Source of the DNA: Madurella fahalii
Taxonomy: Eukaryota > Ascomycota > Sordariomycetes > Sordariales
Direction: 5' to 3'
Length of the DNA stretch: 64,000 nt
Assembly: GCA_029876055.1 (NCBI GenBank)
Contig: CM056876.1
Coordinates: forward strand, 2,480,001-2,544,000
The translations under genes were made by a program, and so were the position numbers. A model generated the notes under the pieces. That model was not told the origin of the DNA and did not search any database. It saw only the letters and a list, made by a program, of their open reading frames with translations. Positions within the stretch are counted from its first letter, which is position 1. Each line of letters starts with the position of its first letter. This document shows positions 23,918 through 35,888 of this stretch, piece after piece.

Positions 23918-26425
23918 ATGTTTCGAGCGGCCGCGGCCGGGCCCTACGATGAGGCCATCAGTACGTTTTAGTCCAGCCAAATGCCGCGCACGCTCGATGA
24001 CGCAGCTGACAGGAGCTTCTCCCTAGACAAGGCGACCGACGAGAACCTCACGTCCGAGGACTGGGCGGCCATCATGGAGGTCTGCGATCGGGTAGCCAGC
24101 GACTCGAACGGAGCCAAGGACGCCGTCCAGAGCATGATCAAGCGTCTAGCACATCGCAACGCCAACGTCCAGCTCTACACACTCGAGGTAAGCTCCTGCC
24201 TGCGCCACCACCGGGGTAGTGGAGCTTATCTTACTAACAACACATCGTAGGTTGCCAACGCCCTGTCCCAGAACTGCGGCAAAGCTATGCACCGCGAGAT
24301 CTCGAGCCGCGCATTCACCGACGCCTTGCTCAAGCTTGCCAACGACCGCAACACGCACAATCAAGTCAAGGCTAAGATCCTCGAGAGGATGAAGGAGTGG
24401 ACCGACATGTTCAAGTCGGACCCGGATCTCGGCATCATGTATGACGCTTATTACCGCCTCAAGCAGAGCAATCCAACCCTGCAGCCCCCCAGCGCGCCGC
24501 AAAAGAACAGCCTCACCGAGCTAGATCGTCAGAAAGAGGAGGAGGAGCTGCAGATGGCGCTCAAGTTGAGCTTGCAGGAGGAGGAACGGAAGAGGAAGCC
24601 CGTCGAGGCCTCGGCGGGGCAGTCCAACGCCGGGGGACCGGCCGCTGCGGGACCAGCCGCCCAACAGCAGGCAGCGCCAATCCAGCCGGTGCCGTCCGGC
24701 ACCACGGCCGCCACCGTGTCACGCGTCAGGGCTCTGTTCGACTTTGTCCCCTCGGAACCCGGGGAGCTGGAGTTCAAAAAGGGCGATGTCATCGCCGTCC
24801 TGGAGAGTGTCTACAAGGACTGGTGGCGCGGATCGCTCAAGGGCAAGACGGGCATCTTCCCGCTCAACTACGTTGAAAAGTTGACCGACCCGACCCCCGA
24901 CGAGCTGCAGCGCGAGGCGCAGATGGAGGCCGAGGTTTTTGCCGAGATCAAGAACGTCGAGAAACTGTTGACATTGCTCAGCACAAGTAACACCGCGCCG
25001 AGGGAGGAGGATAACGAGGAGATCTCGGTATGCCGTGCACTCCCCCTCCGGTTGCCGTCGTCAGCAACTAACTTTCTGGCAGAAACTCTACCACCAGACA
25101 TTAGCAATTCGTCCGAAGCTCATCAAGTTGATTGAGAAGTATTCGCAGAAGAAAGGTATTGGGCTGCGACTCTGTGCCATGTCGGAGCCTGACTAACACT
25201 TTCTTAGACGACTTTACCCAGCTAAACGAAAAGTTCATCAAGGCTAGGAGAGACTACGAGGCGCTCCTAGAGTCATCCATGTCGCACCCGCCCGGACCCA
25301 CGTATCATCAGTATGCCATGCGCCCGCAGATGCCCCAGGGCTACCCGCCCCCCGGTCAGGGATACGGTGCGCCCTCGCAGCCTCAGGACCCGCAGCGATT
25401 CTACACACCGGCGCCCGCTCAAGGTACGCCATTGGCCGAGTTTGGCGATTAGGAGGACAATGGAGCATGGCTGATTGTAAATAATGGTAGACGCATCGCA
25501 ATACCCACCGTCCTCTCCGCCCCCTAATTTTCAGCGACCCGGCGCTCCGGGAGTGGCTCCCGCCCCTGTTTACTTTGCAGGCGCCGAGATCCCGTCGCAG
25601 TCCAACCAACCGCCAGCACAAACGCCACAGCAGCAGCCCCCACAACAGCAGTACGCTCAGCGCCCGCCGGAGCAGCGGCTGCCTTCGGGGGGTAAGCAGC
25701 CAGCCCCGCTTCAGACATCCGCATCGCCACCCCCCGCAAACCAGTACGCATCCTATCAGCCGCCGCAAGCCTCGGCCCGCCCGCACAGCACGTACGGCAG
25801 CGGTCCCCAAGAACTCTCCACATCTGTCTACGATTCGCCCATCGCGCCCCACAACGCCAACCCGGCCGGCTCGTACGCGTCCTCGTCCTACAACAACCCC
25901 GAAGACCCCTATATCGCCGCCAGCCCCAAGGCCGCCAGCGCCCCGAACGTCCCCTCCATCCCTCCCCCGTCAGTCCCCGCCCCTTCGGCACCGGGCCCAG
26001 GCCCCGGTCCTGCCGATCACAGGCAGCAGCAGCAGCAGCAGCAGCCCCCGTACGGACACGGACAATATTCAGCCTACCACGCCGCGTCCCAGCAACAACA
26101 ACAACAACCACATCCACAGGCGGCGTATGCAGGCTACGAAGCCGCGTCCTCGGGCGCCGGCGCCGGCGACTCTGGCCCCGCGCCTCTGTCTCTCTCCCGA
26201 CCGCCCACGGGCCCCATGTCCCCGCCGCCGCTGCAGCCGAGCGGGCCCGCGTATGATGCCCGCCAGTCTCTTCCCAGTCGGGTAGGTGGGGGCGCGGGGG
26301 AGCCGCAGTATAGGGCTTATGTGCCGCCGTCGGGTGGTGGGCCGCCGGAGAGGGACGAGGGCCCGAGTGCACCGGCGGCTGCTGCGCCGGCGGCGGAGGG
26401 GTATTATCGGACCGCGGCGTATTAG
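23918..26425 (+). CDS. hse1: Class E vacuolar sorting protein Hse1 (ESCRT-0)
   Basis: Six exons, 23918-23960, 24027-24187, 24251-25027, 25083-25155, 25208-25423 and 25491-26425, give 734 residues. A VHS domain spans roughly residues 10-140 (ENLTSEDWAAIMEVCDRV, LEVANALSQNCGKAMHREI). A ubiquitin-interacting motif follows near residues 163-182 (EEEELQMALKLSLQEEE). The SH3 domain is at about 226-285 (RVRALFDFVPSEPGELEFKK, DWWRGSLKGKTGIFPLNYVE). A GAT-like helical segment continues across exons 4 and 5 (LYHQTLAIRPKLIKLIEKYS, FTQLNEKFIKARRDYEALL). The tail is Pro/Gln/Tyr-rich. Hse1 pairs with Vps27 on endosomes to bind ubiquitinated cargo and start multivesicular body sorting. The order and length match fungal Hse1 well. 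Confidence 0.95.
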
Positions 26426-27564
26426 GTGGTTTTGGGTCGGGTCAGGTTGGGATGTACGTTGATTGTGAAGGACCTTTTTTTTTTTCCCTTTTTTTTCTTT
26501 CTCTTTCTTTTTTTCCCACTGATCGATCGACGGGTTTTCTCTTTCTGCGTAGCCGCTGTAAAGGGCCAAAGGGAAATGCCGCCGCTCGGACCGGACGATG
26601 GGATATTTAAAGCCCCAAGGAGGAATCCCCTTCCTACGATGAAATACGGGTATGTTAAGTAGGCAGGGACACGCAGCGGTATTATGGGTGGGCGTGTTTG
26701 GTTGGCGCATGGCAAATGCTCGAGTTTTCACCGTCTGACCGGCTGAACTGAACTGAATTGAACGGCGGGGACGGGCACGGGCACGGGCACGCAAGACATG
26801 ACGAGATGAAAATTATCCGCTGGCTTTTGCGTGTAATGTAGATTTTCACCTGGGCATTTGAGGTGCCAGCTAGAAAGGATATTTAACGTTTATAGGGTTA
26901 ACTGAGTTCACCGCACGCCTTGGTGACTGGGTTCCTTGGTACTGGCCACTCATCATCAAATCTCACTTCTCGTACATTACGCGGTAAAGTCTAATGATGT
27001 TCCTTGACAAAGTTTATTCTTCGAGTTGCCATGTTGTGGGACAACTCATCGCATCATATGCGGATGCTACCGTACAACATAACACCAAACGCCCGTATGC
27101 GGCTCGCACTCATGGGCCGGGCGAGGATATCCTCATGCCGGGGTTTGGGGTCGAAACCAAGACGGAGGCAGAGATGCGCTTTGTAGACGGCCAGGTGTCG
27201 CCGTTATGTACATGGAATTAGCACTACCTATTCCACTCCTCCATAGTACCGTTTCAGGCTTGTATCGCCATATCTCACAGAGGCCACCGTTCCAGTTCGC
27301 GGACGTGTGCCTCCGTTGCCGGCTTAAAGGGGGTTTACTGTTGCTCGGGATCCGGATGTCCAAGATCCGGGGACCCAATACTGGCAACTGCCAGCCTAGA
27401 ACTTCAGTGCTGCCCCATACCATTTGCACAGACGCCGGCTCGCCTGGACTGGGTATCACAGACATAATCTGTCTCTGGGTAGTTCGGTGGCCGAGAGCAC
27501 CATCGGCTAGCGGCCTCCTGCCACTTATTCATTAATTTAATTACTCCAACGGCCCGGTGCTTCG
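26426..27564. other. Convergent intergenic stretch, hse1 and C2H2 regulator
   Basis: About 1.1 kb between two 3' ends, one on each strand. Poly-T tracts just after the hse1 stop (26470-26515) could be part of its 3' untranslated region. No gene is supported. Confidence 0.5.
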
Positions 27565-30500
27565 CTAGCCAAGCCCCTGGTTCGGCACGATCCTGCCCAG
27601 CGGCGTGCGATCCCTCGGCTTCTCCATCATGTCGGCGTATCCCTCCAGCCCGGCAGCCATGATGCGCACAATCTCGAAGATGTGCGCGCCCTTGAACGTC
27701 TCGGCCCACAGCCGGATGACGGCGCAAGCGAGCTGTCTGAGTTTGGTGCTGTCGGTGGAGGCGGACATGTCCATCGATCGCGACGTCTGGTGGTGCGGGT
27801 GATGGCCGTGGCCCGAGCCCGCGGCCAGCGACGGGTCAATCGGGACGGCAAACTCGGTCTCGTCCAGCATACGACGCACCATCTCAAGAAGGTTCTTCTC
27901 CTCGACGGACGGGGGCGGCTCGGCCGGGCCGATTGCCGCCAGGGTGAGGAGCCACTTGGAGAGGAGGACCGCACATTCCAGATTGCACACTACGGGAGCA
28001 AAATTGTTAAACCGAGGGGCCAGAAACGGGAAAACAGTAATGGGAATATGGAGAAGAAGAAAAAAAAAATGCTTACAAGAATGCTGCATGCTCCACTCCA
28101 ACGATTTGGTCTTGGCCACGTAATTCACTCCCATCTTGACGAGCATAGATAAGGCGTGAATGGCCTGGACCACGGCACGACAGAGTCGAGGACTCCGAAC
28201 GAGCAGCGGGGCGTCGCTAAACGCAGACGCAATCAGGACGTGGTCCCGCGTCTCCAGGCTCCGGCTCGGGCTTAAGTCGGTATGTAACCTGATGTAGGCA
28301 AGCCTTAGCAGCGCCGTCGAGTTGAAGGCCACGGGGCCCTCCGAGAAGCCCTCCGCTGCGGCGCCTTGGGCCGCCAACTCATTGGCCCGCATCTGGCGAT
28401 GTTGCTCGAAGCACATGCTCCACGCGCGGAGGGCGTGGTTAATGTCGTCCACGTCTTCCAACTTCAAACTCCTCTGTATCTCAAACGGCGAGAGGCTGGA
28501 AAAGGAGGTCTGCTTAAGTAGAAAGATGTGCTGAATCAACGCGTGGATCAGGACGTAACTACCCAGAGACGTAAGGGGAGACGGCGGCGCTTGCGAAGGG
28601 CGGTTAAGTAGCCTCGCAAAGGCCTCCTGAAGTGAGATTTCGATGTTTGGATACGATTGCCTGGCTTCCTGCCACTGCCAGGCATTTTCGGCCCTCCACA
28701 GCCGAGACGGGTTGGGCAGGTACAGATGTACTTCGGACGTCAGGAGCAACGGCGGGCTGTTATACGCGATGCTACAGAGGTTGAAAAAGCAGTACGCAAC
28801 AAGTTTGGTTCGGGTGGCTGCCTCGAGTCGGACCCACGTCTCCCAATCGGTCGTCTGTTGGTTAGGCTCCGCTACCAGGCCTTCTTCCCGAACCAGGAGG
28901 GCGAGCAGGCTCTGCAAAGACAGGGCTTCGTGAAGGATCGCTTTCGCGCCCCAGAGGCCGACGGAAAAGAGAAGCAGGAGTGCCTGGATCGTCTCGAGTC
29001 GGGACTGCGGCGTATTTGGTGAGCTGTGTGCTACGTCAGTACTAAAGCCCTGATATCACCCAAATCGCATGGGATGGTGGTCTCACTAAGGCTCCCGATG
29101 AGTATCTTGGGTCATAGGACGGTCTTGGTGAACGGATGGGAACGAGTGTCGAAACCCCGAACTGGGAGAAGGGCGAGTGGAATGCGGACTATAGGCGGCC
29201 GGTGTAGGGAGTAGCCCATGTACCTCATGGCTGTGCCTGCGGCGTATCTGCTCGAGTGCCACGGCTTTTGTGGCGTACCAAAGCGCGTGGCCCCGGTTCG
29301 TTTCAAACCGGTATTGCGCACCGACTGCCAGTATCGCCAGCAAAAGCTCGGGCGAGAGATCGGTCGGCGACAGGGTAGGAAGGTGGAGGAACGGTAGATG
29401 CTCGTGGAAACCGCTAATATAGCCCTCGAGAAACCTATTTAGGGTGTGCCGGGAAGGGAACACAAAGTCATTAGGAAGGACTGAAGAGAACTCGTCAAGC
29501 CGGTTCTTAATGACTGTGTGGTCCATGGCCGATATCCGCCAGTTTGGTGCTCGTATTCCGTCTTCGTGCATTCTCGCTCCTCCGTCTGATGGATCCCGAA
29601 GATCCGGCTGTAGGGACGGAAATCTGGACGGGAACGCCGAGGGAGGCTTTGATGGTCCACGACCTAGATCCGCCGCGCCAGGGCGAGACCACATGCCAAA
29701 GCCTTGTTCGCTCTCGAGCGACGGTGGCAAGAAATGGGATGATGTGCCGTAGTCGTCGAGGAAGAGGTTGTAGTCGTCATAGGCAGCAGAAGGAGGCTGG
29801 GCAGGGTAGCCAGCCGACATGACGGCTGGATCCTGGTCCCGGCCCCGATCCCCGTACGGCATGCCCTCATGGTACGTCTTGACAGGCGTCAGATCCGTTG
29901 GTTGTTGAGTGAGCCCTTGCATCATGGTTGGTTGCATGCTGTTCACCTTGCCGCCCGAAGCAAGATGGGTCGCGGCATCGGAGAGTAGGTCGAGGTTGCA
30001 CGCGGGGGCCCGGGCTGCTAGGCGAGAGTCTGGAGGTAGCGACGAAACTACAGCCGGCTGCATGGCATCGGGCGGGTAGTGTGGCTGCGGCGGCGGCGGG
30101 CGCGGCTGCTGCTGATGCTGCTGCTGTTGCTGTTGTAAACCAAGCATCTCCGTGTCGACCTGACTTTCCACGGGGCCGGCGGGGACTCCCCCGGAGGAGG
30201 GTTTGCGCGGCTTGTTGCCATCCTTGTTGCCACTGCCTTCGTTGAGATGGACAAGCTTCTCGTGGCGGACGAGCAGATCACTGATGTCCATATAAGCATG
30301 CGTTCATACCAGCGAGGGAGAAGGATGTCTTGGATCTGGATGCGAGCTTCCAGGGAGAAACTAGACCGAGACAGACCGAAGCGGAGATCTGGAAGGTGGT
30401 AGAGGGGAAAGCTATAGAGCGGTGGAGCTTGGGGGTGGTAACCAGGGGGAGGAGAGGTGGGTGGGGGGGGGGGGGGGGGGTTGGTTTGTTGAGGAAGAGC

Positions 30501-30945
30501 TGGGAAAGCTTGGAAAGCTTGGGGGGACCGAGCACTGAGTCGCAGAAAAAGGAGGAGACAAAACAAGTAGGCGAGTCGGATGCAACGCCCACAACTAAGG
30601 GCCCGAACAACTGCGAGGGTAGGACAAAGCACACGGGGTGCGGCAGGAAACAAAACTCGAAAGCTCACCGTCGTCCAAACGTTTTCCCACATCGAGGCCA
30701 GCCACAAGCAAAGGGCTTTTCCTTTGTATGAGTCCTCTCGTGCCGCTGGACGTGCTCCACACGCCTAATATGAGAGTGCAATGTAAGTCAATATGCAGAG
30801 GAGGAGGGACCGATGGGCGGACTGACCTGAAGCGTTTGCTGCAGTACTTGCACGGCAGGGCCTTGGGCTTCTGCTGCCGGATTTCCCCGTTCTCGTCGGC
30901 AGTGCTGGACGGGGCAGGGCCCTCGATTGACTGGATCGGGAGCAT
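27565..30945 (-). CDS. C2H2 zinc-finger and fungal-trans domain regulator
   Basis: Five exons, complement of 30827-30945, 30669-30764, 29087-30280, 28077-29023 and 27565-27989, give 926 residues. Introns are 62, 388, 63 and 87 bp. Two C2H2 fingers lie at residues 32-52 (CKYC...HERTH) and 60-83 (CGWPRC...HEKLVH), each split by an intron. A Gln/Pro/His-rich linker follows, then a fungal-specific transcription factor domain from about residue 320 (FLEGYISGFHEHLPFLHLPT, PELLLAILAVGAQYRFE, LETIQALLLLFSVGLWG). It is a nuclear DNA-binding regulator. Its targets are unknown. The intron 3 donor sits inside a TAG stop (TA|GTGAGA), and splicing restores a Tyr codon. In-frame ATG at 30291 inside intron 2 could start a form without intact fingers. 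The class (two fingers plus middle homology region) is common in ascomycetes. Confidence 0.88.
30463..30480 (+). repeat. G18 homopolymer within intron 2
   Basis: Eighteen G residues on the plus strand (C18 in the transcript) inside the 388-bp intron of the C2H2 regulator. True length may vary or be uncertain in sequencing. Confidence 0.85.
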
Positions 30946-32615
30946 GGCGTAACACGATGGTTTTCCCAGGGGGATTGGGGTATCGGAACGAAGCCACGCG
31001 CGCTGGAGAAGTGGGGGAAAGGGAAGGGAAAGGGGAAATGGGGGGAGGGGGACGGGGACGGGAAAGGGAGAACAGCGAGCGCAGCCAAATACTGTGCGCG
31101 TAGGATGAGAAAAGGGCCCAGAGAGCGTGCGGGTGCGTTGCGGGGTGCCGCCGACGAGAGCAGGTGGCCGAATCAAGAAGCAAAAAACCAATGCCCGTCT
31201 TGATATATTCAGCCCTGGGCTTGCCCTCGTCCGACTGACGGGATGCCGGTATGGCACCCCTGTTTTGCTGCCCGCTTAATACAAGGCACGCACACACACA
31301 ACCATCCACGCAGGGCGCACCCTCGTCGTCTCCTCACACCTCCCTGGCGCCGCGCTCACAAGACAGGCCCCTATTTGTCTGTGCTCGATATTCCCCTGAT
31401 CACTCGCTTCTCGTCCTAACCCCTCAGGTCCATACACCCCCTAAGCAGAAACGCTCCCGATGGGAGAGCGGGCTTTTTGAAGGCGCCGGCTTGCACACTG
31501 AGGCTTTGTTCTGCCCACCGCAGGCGTTTGAGAAAGCCAGAGATGGGCGGAGCGGTCGACGATCCCAAGGGACGGAGCAGGATGACTGACAATGACACAA
31601 TCACCCCCTCGAGGTTCCGCAGACACATGCAGCGGTTGTGGGGGGAAACAATCCCAGAAGGCGGGAGCGCAGTGGGCTGTGGGCTATGAGCTGCGGGCTG
31701 CGGGCCGTGGGTTGTGGGTTGCCAGGAGAGGGCGAGAAGAGAGGGCTCGCAGTGCTTGGCGTCTGCAGGTATTGCAGTGATTGTCGACTCGTCGGGATTG
31801 GGCAGAGGGCGGATGTGCAGGCGCCGCGTGAGGAGGAAGGGAGAAACGCGACCGATGAAGTAATATTGTCAAAAGAATAGCAGGGCCCGGGAAGAGGCGC
31901 GGGGAAAAGGGAGCGGAGTAGAAGGCAAATAATTTACAAGAGGGTGTGGTTCAGGAACAGACTGCCCAGTACCGTAATGTACGGGTAGTGAACAAGCGAG
32001 CCAGGCGCCAAATGGAGGGTGGTGCGGGTTGCAGAAGGCGGAGGCGGGGAAGGGGTTCACTCGGTAGTCGGAAGAAACGAGGGGTGCGAAAAGAGGAGAA
32101 GCGGGGAGACGCCGCGACAAGCTTCCTCTTTCCGGCAAGGCTACTGCTGCAGACAAACATGTATGTGTACTGTACTGTGCATACGTGCAAATTCACCAGT
32201 AATTACACCGGGGGTCATGTCTCTGACATACAATACATACCGTGTTCGAGGGTGCAGCAGCGAAAGTTCCTTTTCCTTGGATTCGGGATGCGCACCCAAA
32301 GCCCAACTAAGGTGTGGCTGGAAGATGATCGGCATTGCCGTGCCCGCAGACTCATTGATTGATTGATGACGGCACAATTCTCAACGAGGTGATGCCCTGG
32401 AAAAGGCTGCTCCTGGTGGTCCCTGCTCCTTGTTTCGTTCCCCATCCGAGCAAAGCTCAATTTCTGATCTCCGCATTGGAGGCAGGAATGTGGGGGTGGG
32501 GACTCTGTGGGTAGCAATTCCGGCCGCCCTTGTTGGTTGCGCTGGTTGGGGTTGGGAACCTCAAGGAAAGAAAAGAACGAAAAACAAAAATAATAGCTCA
32601 GGTAAAAGGAAAAAG

Positions 32616-32640
32616 AACAGAACAGAACAGAACAGAACAG
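32616..32640. repeat. Five AACAG pentamers
   Basis: Five consecutive AACAG units in an A-rich stretch of the gene-poor interval. Confidence 0.9.
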
Positions 32641-34788
32641 AAAAGAGAAAAAGAACCACTTTACAACGGCCCAAGTCCGTTTCCCACCTCTGACCAGAAG
32701 ACTCCAGGCAACCAACCAACCCCGTGATGGGTTAAATTGCCGACAGCGTTCCCTTCCTCTCTCATGTGTTGCATCCACAGCAGGCTTGAATTCAGCAGTG
32801 GCCTGCTGGACGGATGGGCCTGCACCGCCTAAACTGGCTCTCAGACCTCCGCTTTCCTGACGTCTCGACAGGTGCTTGCCGCCGTGGATCAGATACGTCA
32901 GTGTAGCACGACCGTCGAGTGACGGGACTCGTCCGTCCCGCGGCCCGTCCTTCTCGGAGTAGAAACGGTCGGGCTGCATCTCGAACCAAGCTCCTAAATC
33001 GACTGCGAGCTGCTCGCCATGGGGAGACGCCCCCGCCTGGACGGTACGGGTACCGTGCTCGGGGAGAAGAGCCGAGCCTGGGTGTTACACTAGGAAGCGG
33101 GGTGAGCTTTCAACATCGCATGCCACGGAGCCGAGGGAGCGTGTAACCCCCGGTCGAAATCATGAACGGCGGGCGACGCACGAGCAGTTCGTGGATGAAG
33201 GGAACGAAACCCTATATTGGCACAGTCGCTTGTCGATGGGTCCTACGTTGGAAATGAGAAGGGAGATGCCATCATATGACATGTGCATTCGGCCGGTTGT
33301 CCGCATTGCACCGCGTGCGCATTGTTGTGCTCTCGGGGGAGGCAGAGCGCGCAGCTGTGGAGGTGTGGAGGCTCGGCGGTTTGGAGATCTGGGGAAGATG
33401 GCACCCTTGTCCAGGGGCCTCCGCAAAGCCCTCAAATGCGGAGAGCGGGGAGCTGCACGGCTCATCTGGGGAAATCCAAGCGACGGAGCGTCCGCTACCG
33501 CCCGCTCCTCTCGTCTTGGTTTATTGCTCTCACACCGCCGGGTTCTTGGGACGATGCGCTGCTTATCCATTTGCGTCGACCGCCCAACGATGGACTCTTC
33601 CGGCCTCCTGGGAATGCGTTCGCCAAGCTGCCGACGCTCCGGAACGCAACATCTCAACACCGGTCTAGAAGCAACACCCGACTGAGTTACCACCCGTCGG
33701 GCGGGCCCCTTACTACGTAGTGGAAAAAGCCTTGGTCGTCGCCAAGAACATCCCCGAGCACGCGCCCTCCGACGCCGATGTTTCGGGCGCGACATCTCTT
33801 GTCGGCAATGATTGAGCCTACTGCCGCACTCAATATGGCCTCTTCTTGCTCTAAATAGGCAAAATTGAACAGGTCTGAGGTCAACACCTGTGCGGCCACC
33901 CGCCTGCGTCCATGAGCAGATTCGCGATGACCTCCTCCCCACCCGTGCTGTGGGGGGGATCGACAAGATTGGAAGAGAGCCGAGTTATAACGCTGTAGAG
34001 CCTTCATACGCGCAACAATCCGCACTAGGCACGGCCGAGATGGGCTACCATGTACACCCACACTCCCGACATCCGGTCTTTTGGGATAGGCTCCGACTTG
34101 CATTCGCCTCTGAGCTCTCAATAACTACCGCTGTCCAACATCTAAGCGCATTAGCCGCCCGGTTGTCCCGGCCAAGGTTTTGTCTCATGGCAATTAAGTC
34201 GGCGCGGGATGAGGTTTCGACGGGCTGTCACGCGACGGACCGAATCTAAGGCCTCACTGTCGAGGGTGTACTATCGGCTCGCTCTTGCAACCACACAATA
34301 CCTCCAGTTCCCGCGGCCAGCAAGACCCGCTCGCCAACCCACCAGCCAACCCGCCAAAAGGCGACGCATCCTGGAAAGAATGTCTCGAACGCCCATGCCA
34401 CGGAATCAACATCAATGGCCGCCGTGGTAAGTTGGATAGCGCGCGGCGAGAGACGGAGAGGGGAGCGTCGCTGTCTTAAAAAGGGTTGCCCCCCTCGGTT
34501 TATAATACCGCAGGTCTAGATGCAGTGTGGCAACCTGATGTGCTCAAAGTTATCACGACAATTACCATGACCCGTCCCAGGGGTCACGGGCTGGATCAGG
34601 TGCATCAAACCCGACTCCGTACTACACGGGCGACAGCAACAACTCCTCCCCCCGAGCCCCCCTCGTCCCATGGAGGTGACGTCGCACAGGGCCGTACGTG
34701 CCATCCGGGCTTCAGTACCCAGCGGGTGCCGCTCGCAACTGCTTGCTAAGTCTCTGGTTGTGGTGGTGTGCCATCGTTCAGCCCAACC

Positions 34789-34812
34789 TTACCTACCTTA
34801 CTAAGTAGGTAA
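34789..34812. repeat. Perfect 8-bp inverted repeat, TTACCTAC/GTAGGTAA
   Basis: TTACCTAC at 34789-34796 and GTAGGTAA at 34805-34812 are exact reverse complements with an 8-nt spacer (CTTACTAA). The arms resemble short AGGTA-rich elements often seen between genes in Sordariomycetes, which is recollection rather than a search result. Confidence 0.8.
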
Positions 34813-35756
34813 AGTCTCTTAAGAGATGTAGCTGTGGACATCTCAGACATCAAATGTAACAATTACCGATGGCCCCCCTGGAAGCGGGCGCTCTCGTCGG
34901 CGATTCGTAGATGCAACTGGTCACCGGGTAGCATCCGGCCTTATTTTTTTCGTTCAGTGAGAGTTAAACTGGAGTGCGGGACTCGGCCGGACGGGCGAAT
35001 CAGATGCCACCGCGGGGTTCAGGGGCTTCACTGACCCCTTCATCTAGGTGAATCCTCCCGTCACGCCCCTTTCAACTCGCCTGTTCCCGCCTCTTGTTTC
35101 GTGGAGAGAGTCTTTCGACTTGGCACACTCCAGTCACAGGACGCTGCCGGCGCGCTCACCTGCTCGTTGTGGTCAGCAACTGCCAAGTCCTCGGGTGAGA
35201 CATGTTCAGGTGGGCAATAGCTGCCATTCCTCATTCAATAGAGGCTTCTTCTCCGTAGTAACCGTCCTGTCCGAGCCGGGACATTCCTGCCGGGATGAAC
35301 CACGGGCCGGAGCATCCCCATGGGAATGTCGGCTGTCACTCTTCTCCCTTGCTGGATGCCAGCCAGCCATGCCGCCAAGCGGCTGGAATCTAGAACCACC
35401 ACCTCAGTCGGCGCTGATGTTTGTTTCCGGGGCCTTGAGCCGCGGATGGGGCCTCGCACAATCGGCCCTTTGGTGGCCCTGATCTGGATGGCACGAGCAA
35501 CCATCTTGGTGTGCCCGTCGTCTCCATGGTTACATGCACCACCAAGCAGGCATGCTCGCCATCACTTGAGCCACTCACGTTGAGTCGGGTTGTCGTAGGG
35601 TCCACGGCTCAACGTCCACCGGGCTCACAGACTCGGGGCGTGGTGGCACACCGCGTCAGGGTGAGTAGCCTGTGTTTCGTTGCCTATTTCCCCGGGAAAC
35701 GCGCACGTGTTGATGTTTCACGGGTAACGTCTCTCCTGTCTTATGTTGTAGTTAAG

Positions 35757-35763
35757 TATATAA
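35757..35763 (+). promoter_or_regulatory. TATA-like box upstream of GH55 gene
   Basis: TATATAA lies about 125 bp before the GH55 ATG, a plausible core promoter distance. A CACGTG hexamer sits 50 bp further upstream at 35704-35709. Both are motif matches only. Confidence 0.4.
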
Positions 35764-35888
35764 CCCCAGCAGTGACCCTGCGGGGAAAGTAGCGGGATAC
35801 CTCACGCCGTTTTCCCCCAGACTGGGACAGCTTCAGTTTATTCGTCTCGTGCTTCGCTGAAGTGGCTGTGCGGTTGTAAGAAACTGCC

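Larger units (their letters stand above)
30946..35888. other. Largest gene-poor interval, between divergent genes
   Basis: About 4.9 kb between the C2H2 regulator (-) and the GH55 gene (+). It should hold both promoters. It contains a pyrimidine/purine-biased stretch near 31000-31080, an AACAG pentamer run at 32616-32640, an inverted repeat at 34789-34812 and a TATA-like box near 35757. Frames up to 268 codons (33160-33966, minus strand) are Arg/Pro-rich without any recognisable domain. I see no transposon ORF and no strong AT bias of the kind RIP leaves. Confidence 0.5.

Noticed and set aside
25524..26372. Minus-strand frame of 282 codons, Arg/Trp-rich
   Set aside because: Antisense shadow of the Pro/Gln-rich Hse1 tail.
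33160..33966. Minus-strand frame of 268 codons in the gene-poor interval
   Set aside because: Arg/Pro/Ser-rich, no domain, no neighbouring splice signals that extend it, and overlapping open frames on the other strand. It looks like a GC-rich chance frame.
34786..34816. Inverted repeat as a possible transposon terminus
   Set aside because: The arms are only 8 bp, with no target duplication and no transposase frame nearby.
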